This document shows, one piece after another, positions 16,132 to 23,567 of a stretch of DNA of 38,505 bases. The translations under genes were made by a program, and so were the position numbers. The notes below the pieces were generated by a model. That model was not told the origin of the DNA, did no database searches, and was given only the letters and a program-made list of their open reading frames with translations. The stretch is taken from NCBI GenBank assembly GCA_014191855.1, contig BJHF01000062.1, positions 1-38,505 of the forward strand, written 5' to 3'. The stretch is from Deltaproteobacteria bacterium (GTDB lineage Bacteria; Myxococcota_A; UBA796; SXON01). Numbering within the stretch: the stretch's first letter is position 1; each line of letters opens with the position of its first letter.

Positions 16132-17679
16132 ATGCCCCGGCAATTCAACACCGCAGGTCCGTGTCAGCCGGACATCCACTACATGCTGGCCCCTGCCGCG
16201 CGAGTGCCGGGCGTGCGCGCGATGGTTGAGGGGCGGCATTACTTCGTGCTCCACGCGCAGCGTCAGGTTGGCAAGACGACGGCGCTGCTGGCCCTGGCGC
16301 GCGAGCTTACCTCCGAAGGGCAGTTCGCAGCCGTGACCGTGTCGTGCGAGACGGGCACCCCCTTTGAGGACCTTGAACGGGCGATTCCTGCCATGTTGGG
16401 CGCGTGGCGGGGTCGTGCGAACGCGTTCCTGCCCCCCGAGCTTCGCCCGCCTCCGTGGCCAGTAAGCGAGCCTGCTGCCGCCATTCGGGATGCGCTTGAG
16501 GCCTGGAGCCTCGCGTGTCCGCGCCCGCTCGTGGTGTTCCTCGACGAGGTGGATGGGCTGGCACCGGAGGTGCTCGGCTCGGTACTGCGCCAGCTTCGCG
16601 ACGGCCACGTCAACCGCCCCGAAGGGTTTCCCTGGTCGCTCGGCCTCATCGGCCTGCGCGATCTCAAGGACTACGTGGTGACCTCCGGCGGGACCGGCCG
16701 GAGCGGCGCGGGCTCGCCGTTCAACATCTCCGCCGGCTCGCTGACGATGCAGAGCTTCACCCGCGACGAAGTCGGGGAATTGTACGCGCAGCACACGGCT
16801 GAAACGGGCCAGGTGTTCGCGGAGGGGGTGGTCGACCGGGCCTGGGACCTCACCCGCGGGCAGCCCTGGCTGGTCAACGCGCTGGCTCGCGAGGCCACGA
16901 CCGTGCTCGTTCCTGACCGCACGGAGGCCGTGACGGTTGCCCACATCAACGATGCGAAAGAGACCCTCGTGCGCCGGCGCGACACCCACCTTCAGAGCCT
17001 CGCAAGCCGGCTTCGGGAAGATCGTGTTCGCCGCATCATCCAGCCGCTGATGGCGGGGGAGCCGCTGCCGGCGGTCTCCGAAGACGACCTTGCCTATGTG
17101 ATGGAGCTCGGGCTGATTCGTCTGGGAGAAGGCCAGGTATTGCAGATCGCCAATCCGATGTACAGCGACGCATTCCCGCGTGCGTTGGCGAACACCATCG
17201 AGGTTTCGCTGCCCGCGGCGACCCACCCCTGGCTCGATTCGGCGGGCCGCCTCGATCTGGATCGTTTATTGGCGGGATTCCTCGCCTTCTGGCGACAGCA
17301 TGGCGAGCCGCTCATGGGCGCTTCGCCGTACCACGAGATCGCGCCGCACCTCGTGCTGATGGCGTGGCTGCACCGGGTGTGCAACGGAGGCGGCTCGCTT
17401 GACCGCGAGTTCGCCGCGGGCACCGGCCGGATGGACTTGAACCTCCGTTATGGGGATGTGCGCCTCGGCATCGAGCTCAAGGTGTGGCGCGACGGGCGCC
17501 GGGATCCGCTCGCCGAAGGAATCACCCAGATCGACGCCTACTTGTCGCGAATCGGCGTGGCCACCGGGTGGCTCGTTGTGTTCGATCGGCGCACGGGGCA
17601 GCCGCCGATCGAGGAACGAACGACAGCGGAGGCGATCACGACGCCGGCCGGCCATGCGGTGACGGTGGTTCGGGGCTGA
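16132..17679 (+). CDS. P-loop ATPase with C-terminal PD-(D/E)XK nuclease-like domain
   Basis: From ATG 16132 the product has 515 residues. The N-terminus FNTAGPCQPDIHYMLAPAAR leads into Walker A QRQVGKTT (K48) and Walker B LVVFLDEVDGL (D138, E139), a layout of STAND/AAA-like ATPases with a winged-helix segment around residues 230-330. The C-terminal ~100 residues contain GRMDLNLRYGDVRLGIELKVW (D435, E448, K450), the D...ExK signature of PD-(D/E)XK nucleases, followed by TQIDAYLSRIG and GWLVVFDRR. By family knowledge, similar ATPase-nuclease proteins are common, multicopy and of unknown function. A defence or mobile-element role is inference. The frame is open further upstream but overlaps hrpB, and ATG 16132 gives the conserved N-terminus. 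Confidence 0.75.
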   Translation: MPRQFNTAGPCQPDIHYMLAPAARVPGVRAMVEGRHYFVLHAQRQVGKTTALLALARELTSEGQFAAVTVSCETGTPFEDLERAIPAMLGAWRGRANAFLPPELRPPPWPVSEPAAAIRDALEAWSLACPRPLVVFLDEVDGLAPEVLGSVLRQLRDGHVNRPEGFPWSLGLIGLRDLKDYVVTSGGTGRSGAGSPFNISAGSLTMQSFTRDEVGELYAQHTAETGQVFAEGVVDRAWDLTRGQPWLVNALAREATTVLVPDRTEAVTVAHINDAKETLVRRRDTHLQSLASRLREDRVRRIIQPLMAGEPLPAVSEDDLAYVMELGLIRLGEGQVLQIANPMYSDAFPRALANTIEVSLPAATHPWLDSAGRLDLDRLLAGFLAFWRQHGEPLMGASPYHEIAPHLVLMAWLHRVCNGGGSLDREFAAGTGRMDLNLRYGDVRLGIELKVWRDGRRDPLAEGITQIDAYLSRIGVATGWLVVFDRRTGQPPIEERTTAEAITTPAGHAVTVVRG

Positions 17680-17779
17680 GGATCTCCTTCGCCGCCCACT
17701 TCGGTCGCCCGGCCTCCCTTGTTCTCGAATCAGGGGTCCATCTTTTTGCGGCTATGTTGTGGAGCGCTGGTGCTCGACC

Positions 17780-18466
17780 ATGAATTTCCGCTCATCCTCC
17801 CGTTCGTGCCGGTTGTTCCCGATCTTCGTCGCCCTTGTGGGCTGCGCAGGGGGATCGAGCTCGCTTGACCAAGGGCCGACGTGCGCCGACACCACGAGCG
17901 TGATCGCACCCACAGACGTGCCCGCGCTTGGCTTCTCCGCCGCCGACGCACTTGCGGCCTTGGCGGGGCCCTTCTCCTCGACCCTTTCGTGGACTGTCGG
18001 CGGGACGGAAACGGCCCTCACCGTGCAGGTCGCCTGGGAGGACGGCGAGGTGCGCTACCTCGACAGCGAACTCGAGGCCGGCGATTCCGGGGCCGGCTTC
18101 GACGGCGAAACGACCTGCGCCGACCGCTTCGAGATCGACGTTTGGCTGGGCTTTATCACCGAAGACGGGGTCTTCAACGAAAACCTGCCGACCCCGTTGG
18201 TCGTGACTGCGGTTGATGCCGCCACGTTCACCCAGGACCTCAACGACTCCCCCATGATGGGCACGTTCGAGGTGTGGGACTACGCCGAAGCCGGCGTGGA
18301 GTACGAGACGCTGAGCGCGGAGCTTAGCGGCCTGGTTTCGCCGACGGCGGGCAGCGGCCAGCTCACGCTGAAAGGCAGTGGTTGGGAGGACCCAAGCTGC
18401 ACCACCGGCGGCTGCAATGCTTGGGAATCGCAGGGAACGGCAGCGACGTGGGGCGAGGCCGAGTAG
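17780..18466 (+). CDS. Lipoprotein of unknown function
   Basis: The 228-residue product starts MNFRSSSRSCRLFPIFVALVGC, a lipoprotein signal with lipobox LVGC, and ATG 17780 was chosen because it gives a proper signal (an earlier in-frame start at 17759 adds only seven residues). The mature part is acidic, about 200 residues, with several Cys (CADTTS, TTCADRF, PSCTTGGCNAW) that could pair in the periplasm. There is no recognisable domain. It is followed within a few bases by the left copy of the direct repeat. Likely an outer-membrane lipoprotein of a Myxococcota-restricted family. Confidence 0.7.
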   Translation: MNFRSSSRSCRLFPIFVALVGCAGGSSSLDQGPTCADTTSVIAPTDVPALGFSAADALAALAGPFSSTLSWTVGGTETALTVQVAWEDGEVRYLDSELEAGDSGAGFDGETTCADRFEIDVWLGFITEDGVFNENLPTPLVVTAVDAATFTQDLNDSPMMGTFEVWDYAEAGVEYETLSAELSGLVSPTAGSGQLTLKGSGWEDPSCTTGGCNAWESQGTAATWGEAE

Positions 18467-18468
18467 CG

Positions 18469-18584
18469 AAGAAGGGGTCGGGACGATCATGACCATCGTA
18501 CGGGCGATGGCAGCGGCCAGTTCCCTTTTTTGGGGCGGGCGTCGCCTGCCATCGCGGCTTCGCCGGCCGTCCCCCTCACCAAAT
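18469..18584 (+). repeat. Left copy of ~115-bp direct repeat flanking the TA module
   Basis: This copy matches 19250-19371 across its length. It contains a perfect 10-bp inverted pair GCGATGGCAG (18504-18513) and CTGCCATCGC (18546-18555), plus a smaller ACGAT/ATCGT pair at 18483-18499. Its right end includes the last codons of the toxin gene (CTCACCAAA). It starts right after the lipoprotein stop. Compensatory-looking differences from the right copy suggest the folded form is maintained. Confidence 0.8.
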
Positions 18585-18962
18585 GCGCCGCACTCCAAAG
18601 CCGTCCAGCAGCGCATCGGTGCTGAGAATCGGGACATCCAACTCCTGAGCCTGCGCCGCCAGCATGCGGTCGAACGGATCACGGTGCAGTCCTGGTAGGC
18701 GCGCTGCCCGCTCCGCATGCGCAAAGGTGATGTCCAACTGGGTGAATCCTTGGCTGCTAACCGCCGAGCGTACATCCGAGGCCAAGGCCTCTCCACCCGG
18801 CAGCTTGCCCAATCGCGCCTTCGTGCAGATCTCCCACGCGGATGCGGCGCTCACGATCACCTTCGAATCGGTGTTTCCCATCAACTCGCGGCCGCGGAGA
18901 GAGAGTCGTTCGTCGCCGGCCAGCCACCACAACAATGCGTGGGTATCCAATAAGAACGTCAC
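18576..18962 (-). CDS. vapC: VapC-type PIN-domain toxin
   Basis: A 128-residue PIN-domain ribonuclease. The acidic active-site positions are readable: D6 in LLDTHALLWW, E44 in SAWEICTK, D95/D98 in HRDPFDRMLAAQA, and D116 in LSTDALL. DTHALLWWLAGD and HRDPFDRML are typical of the Sll0205-like VapC group. Its start overlaps the antitoxin stop by four bases (ATGA, 18959-18962), the usual arrangement with antitoxin first. Its stop lies inside the left direct repeat. Family knowledge: VapC toxins cut tRNA or rRNA when freed from their antitoxin. Confidence 0.93.
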   Translation of the reverse strand: MTFLLDTHALLWWLAGDERLSLRGRELMGNTDSKVIVSAASAWEICTKARLGKLPGGEALASDVRSAVSSQGFTQLDITFAHAERAARLPGLHRDPFDRMLAAQAQELDVPILSTDALLDGFGVRRIW

Positions 18963-19204
18963 TTCCCGCCCTCCCAGGCGACGAGCTCCTCCTCCGGAAG
19001 GGGGTCGAAGAAGCGATCATCGATCACGAGCTGCCCGCGCATGGCCCCGAACCGACGCAGCGGCGCGACCGCCTCCACGGGAACCAGCCGAACGACGGGC
19101 CGGGAACCTCGTGAGATCACGATGTCTTCGCCAGCGAGCGCGCGTTCGATGAGCCGGGAAAGTTGCGTTTTGGCAGCGTGGATCGGCGTCGGCGTGGTGG
19201 ACAT
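18959..19204 (-). CDS. Phd/YefM-family antitoxin
   Basis: An 81-residue protein with IHAAKTQLSRLIERALAGEDIVISRGSRPVVRLVP at residues 8-43, the Phd/YefM fold core that binds operator DNA. The C-terminal tail, acidic and aromatic (DDRFFDPLPEEELVAWEG), would wrap the PIN toxin. It overlaps vapC by four bases. As in other modules of this kind, the complex probably represses its own promoter, which should lie just right of 19204, between the start and the right direct repeat. Confidence 0.92.
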   Translation of the reverse strand: MSTTPTPIHAAKTQLSRLIERALAGEDIVISRGSRPVVRLVPVEAVAPLRRFGAMRGQLVIDDRFFDPLPEEELVAWEGGK

Positions 19205-19249
19205 GGTTCGGTTAGTTTAGTCATGGTTAGCCACGTGCGCCATCCCCGC

Positions 19250-19371
19250 AAGAAAGGGTCAGGACGATCATCGCGATCGTCTGGGCGATGGCAGCGGCCA
19301 CGTCCCTTTTGGGGGGCGGGCGTCGCCTGCCATCGCGGCTTCGCCGGGCGGGTTGGGCTCACCAAACGTAG
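19250..19371 (+). repeat. Right copy of ~115-bp direct repeat flanking the TA module
   Basis: This copy matches 18469-18584 in the same orientation. It contains GCGATGGCAG (19285-19294) with CTGCCATCGC (19327-19336), and a perfect 7-bp GACGATC/GATCGTC pair (19263-19269 with 19275-19281). Its end, CTCACCAAACG, corresponds to the toxin-tail part of the left copy, as if the repeat once also followed a second toxin gene. The frameshifted lipoprotein starts 7 bases later. Confidence 0.8.
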
Positions 19372-19378
19372 GTTCGCT

Positions 19379-20171
19379 GTGCGATCACGCTTCCCGCCTG
19401 CCGCTGGCCTGCTGATAGTGTTGCTCGGACCACTGGCCTGCGGTGGCACGGGGACGCTCGTGATCTCCCCCAGGGATGTCGCCCGCGCGAGCCTGGACGG
19501 GGTGACCTGCGATCTCGATCGGTTGCCTCGGGGACCTCGACGGGGACGGAGTGGGCTACCGTACGACGGTGCTGCTCCTCCGTTCGGCCTGCGCGCTCCA
19601 CCCCGGCACCACCGGCCTGAGCGCGGAGCTCTCCACGGGGATCGGCGGGCTGGTCGTCAACGCGGGGGACGACGATGGCGCGCGCGAAGCCGAGGGTTGG
19701 GCGCGATTCCAGACTACAGACGCCGACTATCGGGCGTGGCTCGCTTGGCCGGCCCGACGCGACGATGTCAGCAACGGCGATTTTTCGCGCTGGGCCCAGG
19801 CGCGGGACGCGCTTGAAGCGCAGCTGGTCGAGGTGGTGAACGTGGGCGCGGGTCGCCCAGGAATCGCCGCGCTCGTGCGCATCGGGCTGGTGTACGAAGC
19901 GGCAGACGCTTGGCTGCGCGCGGAGCCCGTTGTCTCGGGGCCGAACCTGCCCGCGCCGGTCGGTTCCCTCGCGAGCGGCTGTCCCGTCTACAGCCAGCGC
20001 GAGAAGGCGCTCTCCGCGTTCCGAACCGCCGCTCGACTCGGCTGGCAATTGCGCCTCCACGGCGACCCGAACCTGCAAGTCGCTGTAGAACACCTGTCCC
20101 GGCTCGCGCCGGACGAATTCCCGCCCCGATACGAGCGCCTGCCCACGGACAGGCCGTCGTTCGAGGAATAA
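19379..20171 (+). pseudogene. Frameshifted lipoprotein gene
   Basis: GTG 19379 begins RSRFPPAAGLLIVLLGPLACGG, a good lipoprotein signal (lipobox PLAC), continuing to DGVTCDLDR near 19520. The coherent reading then moves to another frame: from about 19506 that frame reads IGCLGDLDGDGVGYRTTVLLLRSAC and on to SFEE and TAA at 20169-20171, while a stop at 19503 blocks it upstream. A frameshift therefore lies between about 19506 and 19550. The switch coincides with a ~43-base segment also found near 28672-28714 (GDLDGDG coding), so an insertion or recombination of that segment may be the cause. The mature part has no recognised domain. A sequencing error is the alternative. Confidence 0.6.
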
Positions 20172-20187
20172 GCCCGCCATATTCCTC
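20163..20187 (+). terminator. Hairpin over the stop codon of the frameshifted lipoprotein
   Basis: GAGGAATA (20163-20170) pairs perfectly with TATTCCTC (20180-20187) around a nine-base loop. The pair spans the TAA stop. It is AT-rich and lacks a U-tract, so it may be a weak terminator or 3'-end stabiliser. Confidence 0.35.
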
Positions 20188-20201
20188 CTGACGGAAATAA
20201 A

Positions 20202-20235
20202 AGCAGCGGCGAACGTCGAGCAGCGGCGAACGTCC
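20202..20235. repeat. Two tandem 17-bp units
   Basis: AGCAGCGGCGAACGTC occurs twice in a row (20202-20218 and 20219-20235, differing at the last base). It lies in the gene-free stretch before the structured segment. Meaning unknown; possibly a binding site or slippage product. Confidence 0.7.
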
Positions 20236-20381
20236 GAGGGCGGCCGCCAGTCCCGTCGCCGGCCGCTCCGCAATCGCCCTCCACCGCCGAGCTTCGAGCG
20301 CGACGCCGCAGCCGGGGGATCGGTCGCGCGGTCGCGACCCCTGACTCCCGTTGCCCCCTGGGTGGGCCCCCACCCCATGCG

Positions 20382-20545
20382 CAACGAGAGCCCGCCGGCC
20401 CCGTTTTGGGCCGCCGCCGCGGACTTGGCGAGGTTCGCCAACAGTACAACCTGCTGAATTCCAAAAAGCGATCCACGCAAGCCCGGCCGGTGGCGGGCGC
20501 TTGCCCCGCTTGGCTCTCGTTGGGGCAGGGGTGCGATGGCACCCC
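20382..20545 (+). ncRNA. Candidate multi-hairpin structured RNA (unknown class)
   Basis: An 11-bp perfect long-range pair, CAACGAGAGCC (20382-20392) with GGCTCTCGTTG (20512-20522), encloses three hairpins: 20396-20413 (6 bp), TTGGCGA/TCGCCAA (20425-20441) and GCAAGCCCG/CGGG..CTTGC (20477-20504). A further perfect hairpin GGGGTGC/GCACCCC (20528-20545) follows. No protein frame in this 400-base gap looks coding. The strand is taken from the downstream lipoprotein gene at 20592, for which this could be a leader; an independent small RNA or a relic of a retron-like element are alternatives. Confidence 0.45.
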
Positions 20546-20591
20546 CTGATCAAGGAGAGACGGGTCCCGCCTTCCTGTGGTAGAGTCTGGT

Positions 20592-21458
20592 ATGGCCATC
20601 TCATGGGAATTTGCCGTGCTTCTTCTCGCTGCAGGCTGCGCCGCGGAGGACGAAGCGGACATCGTCGCTGAGGGCGATCCCTGTGAGGAGAAAGGGGAGA
20701 CGGTTGATTGTGAGGGAGGCGATGAAGGGGCTTTCCGGGTTTGTTTGAGTCACGCTTCTGATGAGCCGACTTGGGGGGAATGCGACGAGTGGGAGTGTAG
20801 GCCGGATGAGCATCAGAGCGGGGGAACCTGCACGATTGACTCGTCGGGCGTGCCGGTTTGGCGCGCGGACTCGCCCGACACGCCGCTGCTACTGCGGTTC
20901 CGGCCCGGAAGGACCGAATACCGCCCCAATCCAGCCGAATTTGCGCTCGGGCCGCGGTGCTCCATTACGGACTGGCCGGCGGCCGAAACGCCATGGCTGG
21001 CGCTCGACGTCGACCGTGATGGGGTGATCGGCTCCGCACGGGAGCTGTTTGGCAACGCCACGCGGCTTCCCAACGGAGAAACGGCCCACAACGGGTTTGA
21101 GGCGCTCACCGCGCTGGACGCGAACGGGGATGGCGAGGTGGACGCGGTCGATCCTGCCTTCGCTCGATTGTTGTTGTGGTCGGACGCGAACGCGGACAAG
21201 CGGAGCGAGCCCAGCGAGCTCGTGTCGCTGGGGTCACATGGGGTCGTGGCACTTTCGACGGCGTACGTTGATCGCCCAGTGTGCGACGAGCGGGGTAACT
21301 GCGCTCGAGAGGCAAGCACGTTCCAAATGGTGAATCCGGCCGGCACGGTCCAGCGGGGGGATTTGGTCGACGTGCACCTGCCGTGCCGCGCCGTTTCCAT
21401 CGCACAGCGCGAAGTGCTTGACTTGGGGACCTACGTTGAGTGGGCGGCAACACCCTGA
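20592..21458 (+). CDS. Lipoprotein with EF-hand/dockerin-like calcium motifs
   Basis: ATG 20592 gives MAISWEFAVLLLAAGC, a lipoprotein signal, and a 288-residue product. After a Cys-rich region (residues about 20-80) come paired calcium-loop sequences: LDVDRDGVIGSARELFG and LDANGDGEVDAVDPAFARL, then WSDANADKRSEPSEL. This RELFG...NGFEAL...D.NGDG layout is well known from calcium-binding regions of large secreted and RTX-type proteins. A TAGAGT box (20581-20586) ends five bases before the ATG, so the mRNA may be leaderless if that box is the -10 element. Otherwise the structured segment upstream would be its leader. Role at the cell surface is likely but undefined. Confidence 0.75.
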   Translation: MAISWEFAVLLLAAGCAAEDEADIVAEGDPCEEKGETVDCEGGDEGAFRVCLSHASDEPTWGECDEWECRPDEHQSGGTCTIDSSGVPVWRADSPDTPLLLRFRPGRTEYRPNPAEFALGPRCSITDWPAAETPWLALDVDRDGVIGSARELFGNATRLPNGETAHNGFEALTALDANGDGEVDAVDPAFARLLLWSDANADKRSEPSELVSLGSHGVVALSTAYVDRPVCDERGNCAREASTFQMVNPAGTVQRGDLVDVHLPCRAVSIAQREVLDLGTYVEWAATP

Positions 21459-21486
21459 TCGAGCTGAGCTGCCGGAGCTCGTCAGG

Positions 21487-21967
21487 GTGGGTGTCAAGAT
21501 GAGCGCACCTGCCTTCCACGGCCGCGATCAATTCCGGCAGCCGTTGGAGCTGACGGAGCGGCTCGCGGCCTTGGTGCCCCCTTTTCGAGCCAACCAGCTC
21601 CGCTACGCCGGCATCCTGGCTGGCAATGCAGCCTGGAGGGGGGAGGTCGTGCCCACGGTGCCCAGCTCGACCGATGCGGAACGCGAAGCGCGGGCGCGAC
21701 AAGCTCCCCGACGACGCGCCGCTGGGATGGGCCGAGCTTCCAAAGAGGGCGTTCGGCGTTGACGGCTGGGAATAGCCTGACTGTGGCAAGCGAATGCGCC
21801 TGCGGACGGTTGTCGAGGGCTTCCCTGCGGCGTTGACGATCACGACGAGCCTGCTGCGCTCCACCGGGCCGCCTCGGCCTCCCACCGGGGGCGATGACCG
21901 GACGCCGAAGGCGTCGCGGAGCGAACGGCCCGAGCGCTGCGAGGGCACCGGCCGACAAGGCCGGTAG
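21487..21967 (+). pseudogene. IS91-family transposase C-terminal relic
   Basis: One frame (21487 to about 21710) reads PLELTERLAALVPP, then LRYAGILAGNAAWRGEVVP, the wording of the IS91/ISCR transposase C-terminal region. A second frame from about 21722 continues WAELPKRAFGVDG, is broken by a TAG, and goes on PDCGKRMRLRTVVEG and then STGPPRPP, again in family order, to a stop at 21965-21967. The usual Cys-rich part is damaged and the catalytic Tyr half is missing. It is thus a frameshifted, truncated fossil. It stands just upstream of the convergent nuclease gene, a cargo-like position for rolling-circle elements. Confidence 0.72.
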
Positions 21968-21989
21968 TTCGCGGAGCCCGGCCCCCGGA

Positions 21990-22008
21990 GGCGCGCGCAA
22001 AGCGCGCC
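21990..22008 (+). repeat. Perfect GC-rich hairpin after the IS91 relic
   Basis: GGCGCGC (21990-21996) pairs with GCGCGCC (22002-22008) around GCAAA. It follows the relic by about 20 bases. IS91-like elements carry GC-rich hairpins at their ends, so this may be the remnant of the element's terminus. A G-run follows instead of a U-tract, making a terminator less likely. Confidence 0.4.
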
Positions 22009-22238
22009 GTGAGGGGGGGGGCTGCGCGCCAGCGTAGACGGGGCCGGAGGCGGAGCTGCGCCTGACCCTCAGTGTTTGACTCCCATAGCGACGTTTTTCG
22101 CGGCTCAAGGGCTTGCTTCAGCGCCCGAAGCTGGTGTACGGTGTCGGCGTGTGCCAGCCGCCATGCCGTTCATCCACCCTATACCCAGTTTGGCCGCACC
22201 TTAAACCGCCGACGTGACCGCGCACTGGGTCGGCTCGG
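22009..22238. other. Intergenic region between IS91 relic and nuclease gene
   Basis: No coherent coding is seen on either strand. The sequence is visibly lower in GC than the flanking core genes from about 22075 on, and it may be the downstream flank brought in with the nuclease gene. Confidence 0.4.
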
Positions 22239-23132
22239 TCACGCCTCGTCGGGTAACACCGCCCGCAGCCTCGCCCGCAGCCATGTCGCGAGCGCAAAAG
22301 TCTGAGGCGCGCCGTGTGCGTGGAGAAGCGACGCAATCTGCTCGTAGGTAATCTTGCCAACCCGCCCGCGCACGTCTTGGAGCAGCATGCCCTCGAACGC
22401 TGAAAATGTCTTTTCCGTGGCCTCTGCGGACGCCGAGCCTTTCACGTATGCGAGGAGGAAGCCGCGCGTCGCGAAACTGTCTCGTTCCCCAAGCGCAGCC
22501 GCAAAGCTTAGGTTTCGCATCAACTGGTATGCGCCGCCCTTGAACGGGCACGGGGACTGTCCCGGCTCGAGGGACTTTGGCGTAAACAATTGGGGAGCAA
22601 TCGCCCAATAGCGCCGCGCCTGCCTCGCGCCTTCTTGCACCGTCAATCGGCAACATGCGGAGACCTCGGGCCGCCGAAGGTCTGAGTGTGCGGCGTAGTT
22701 TCCGTTGCACGAAGCAGGAAGTACACGATCCCCGCGCCTTTTGGCGACGGGCTGGCTGCATGCACCGAGATGTTCCGTGAACTTGCTCTCTATCGTGAGA
22801 ACCGCCTCACCGGCCCACTTCACGACGACGTCCGGGCAAGTCGGATTGCTTCCGCCTCGCTCTCGGAGTAAGTCCCACTCCCCACGAACTTCGCACGCAA
22901 CTTCGGGCGAACCACTCACCTTCAGGTCGATGTGGGCTTGGCTCAGGATTGACGACATGATCTGCCCGCGATCTGGTAGCTGCGCAATCGCTCCCCACAC
23001 ACTTACACACAGTGCTTGCGACGAATGGGGCACCTTCGAGCGCGATTCCAGACGGCCGCGGCCCCAGCCTGCGATGTGCGGCAGGGCGCCCGGAAAGAGG
23101 TTTTTCACCACCGGCGAGTCGTCGTCTGACAT
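22239..23132 (-). CDS. Putative PD-(D/E)XK nuclease, PGN_0703-like
   Basis: The 297-residue product has CPDVVVKWAGEAVLTIESKFTEH (D101, E115, K117), a PD...ExK nuclease core, with E81 in EVRGEWD as a possible additional active-site acid. C-terminal wording such as CPFKGGAYQLMRNLSFAAALGE resembles the PGN_0703 group of putative restriction-like endonucleases. The gene is lower in GC than its neighbours and sits between an IS91 relic and other gene fragments, so it was probably acquired by transfer. No methyltransferase is adjacent, so a classical restriction-modification pair is not supported here. Confidence 0.6.
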   Translation of the reverse strand: MSDDDSPVVKNLFPGALPHIAGWGRGRLESRSKVPHSSQALCVSVWGAIAQLPDRGQIMSSILSQAHIDLKVSGSPEVACEVRGEWDLLRERGGSNPTCPDVVVKWAGEAVLTIESKFTEHLGACSQPVAKRRGDRVLPASCNGNYAAHSDLRRPEVSACCRLTVQEGARQARRYWAIAPQLFTPKSLEPGQSPCPFKGGAYQLMRNLSFAAALGERDSFATRGFLLAYVKGSASAEATEKTFSAFEGMLLQDVRGRVGKITYEQIASLLHAHGAPQTFALATWLRARLRAVLPDEA

Positions 23133-23229
23133 GGCGGCCCCGAATGTTCAGCGAGCGTAACATCGTTCGGTGCGGCTCTGTGCTACCGCGGACGCCCGCG
23201 CGCCCGCGGGCGAACATCGGCATCAACCC

Positions 23230-23514
23230 TTCCAGTATTCCGCCACCCCCGGCGGGAGCTGGGAGCCCCCAAAGGTCGAGCTTGGCGGCAGCGCAGACGC
23301 GGAGAAGCACGCCCAGATCGACACGGTGGCCGCATTCCACGCCAAACACGCTCCCGAAGCGCGGGCCGCCCTCGCCCGCTTGCGCCAGGTGGCGCTCGAC
23401 TGCGGCGACCTGGTCGACGAGCTGATGAACACCGAACGGGTGGCGTCGCTCGGCCAGATCCGCCATGCCCTTTACGAGGTTGGCGGCGAGTATCGAAGGA
23501 CGCCGAACCCGTGA
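23230..23514 (+). pseudogene. C-terminal fragment of an acyl-CoA mutase (IcmF/methylmalonyl-CoA mutase-like)
   Basis: The frame from 23230 reads FQYSATPGGSWEPPKVEL, later AALARLRQVALDCGDLVDEL and VASLGQIRHALYEVGGEYRR. The last phrase matches the conserved end of fused isobutyryl-CoA/methylmalonyl-CoA mutase proteins (VxSLGQIxxALYEVGGQYRR). Only about 95 residues of an enzyme of many hundreds remain, without the cobalamin-binding or barrel parts, so this is a fragment. Upstream residues in the same frame do not fit the family. It is likely debris from recombination. Confidence 0.6.
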
Positions 23515-23567
23515 CCCCGCATGTCCCACCCCGGCCCTCTCTCTGGCTCCACCCCAGCAGTGAAGCC

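Noticed and set aside
18469..19371. Integron attC sites around the toxin-antitoxin pair
   Set aside because: The repeats lack the GTTRRRY/RYYYAAC core sites and no integrase is nearby.
20351..20671. 106-residue plus-strand frame over the structured segment
   Set aside because: Composition is random-like and it overlaps the lipoprotein start in another frame; the inverted repeats explain the segment better.
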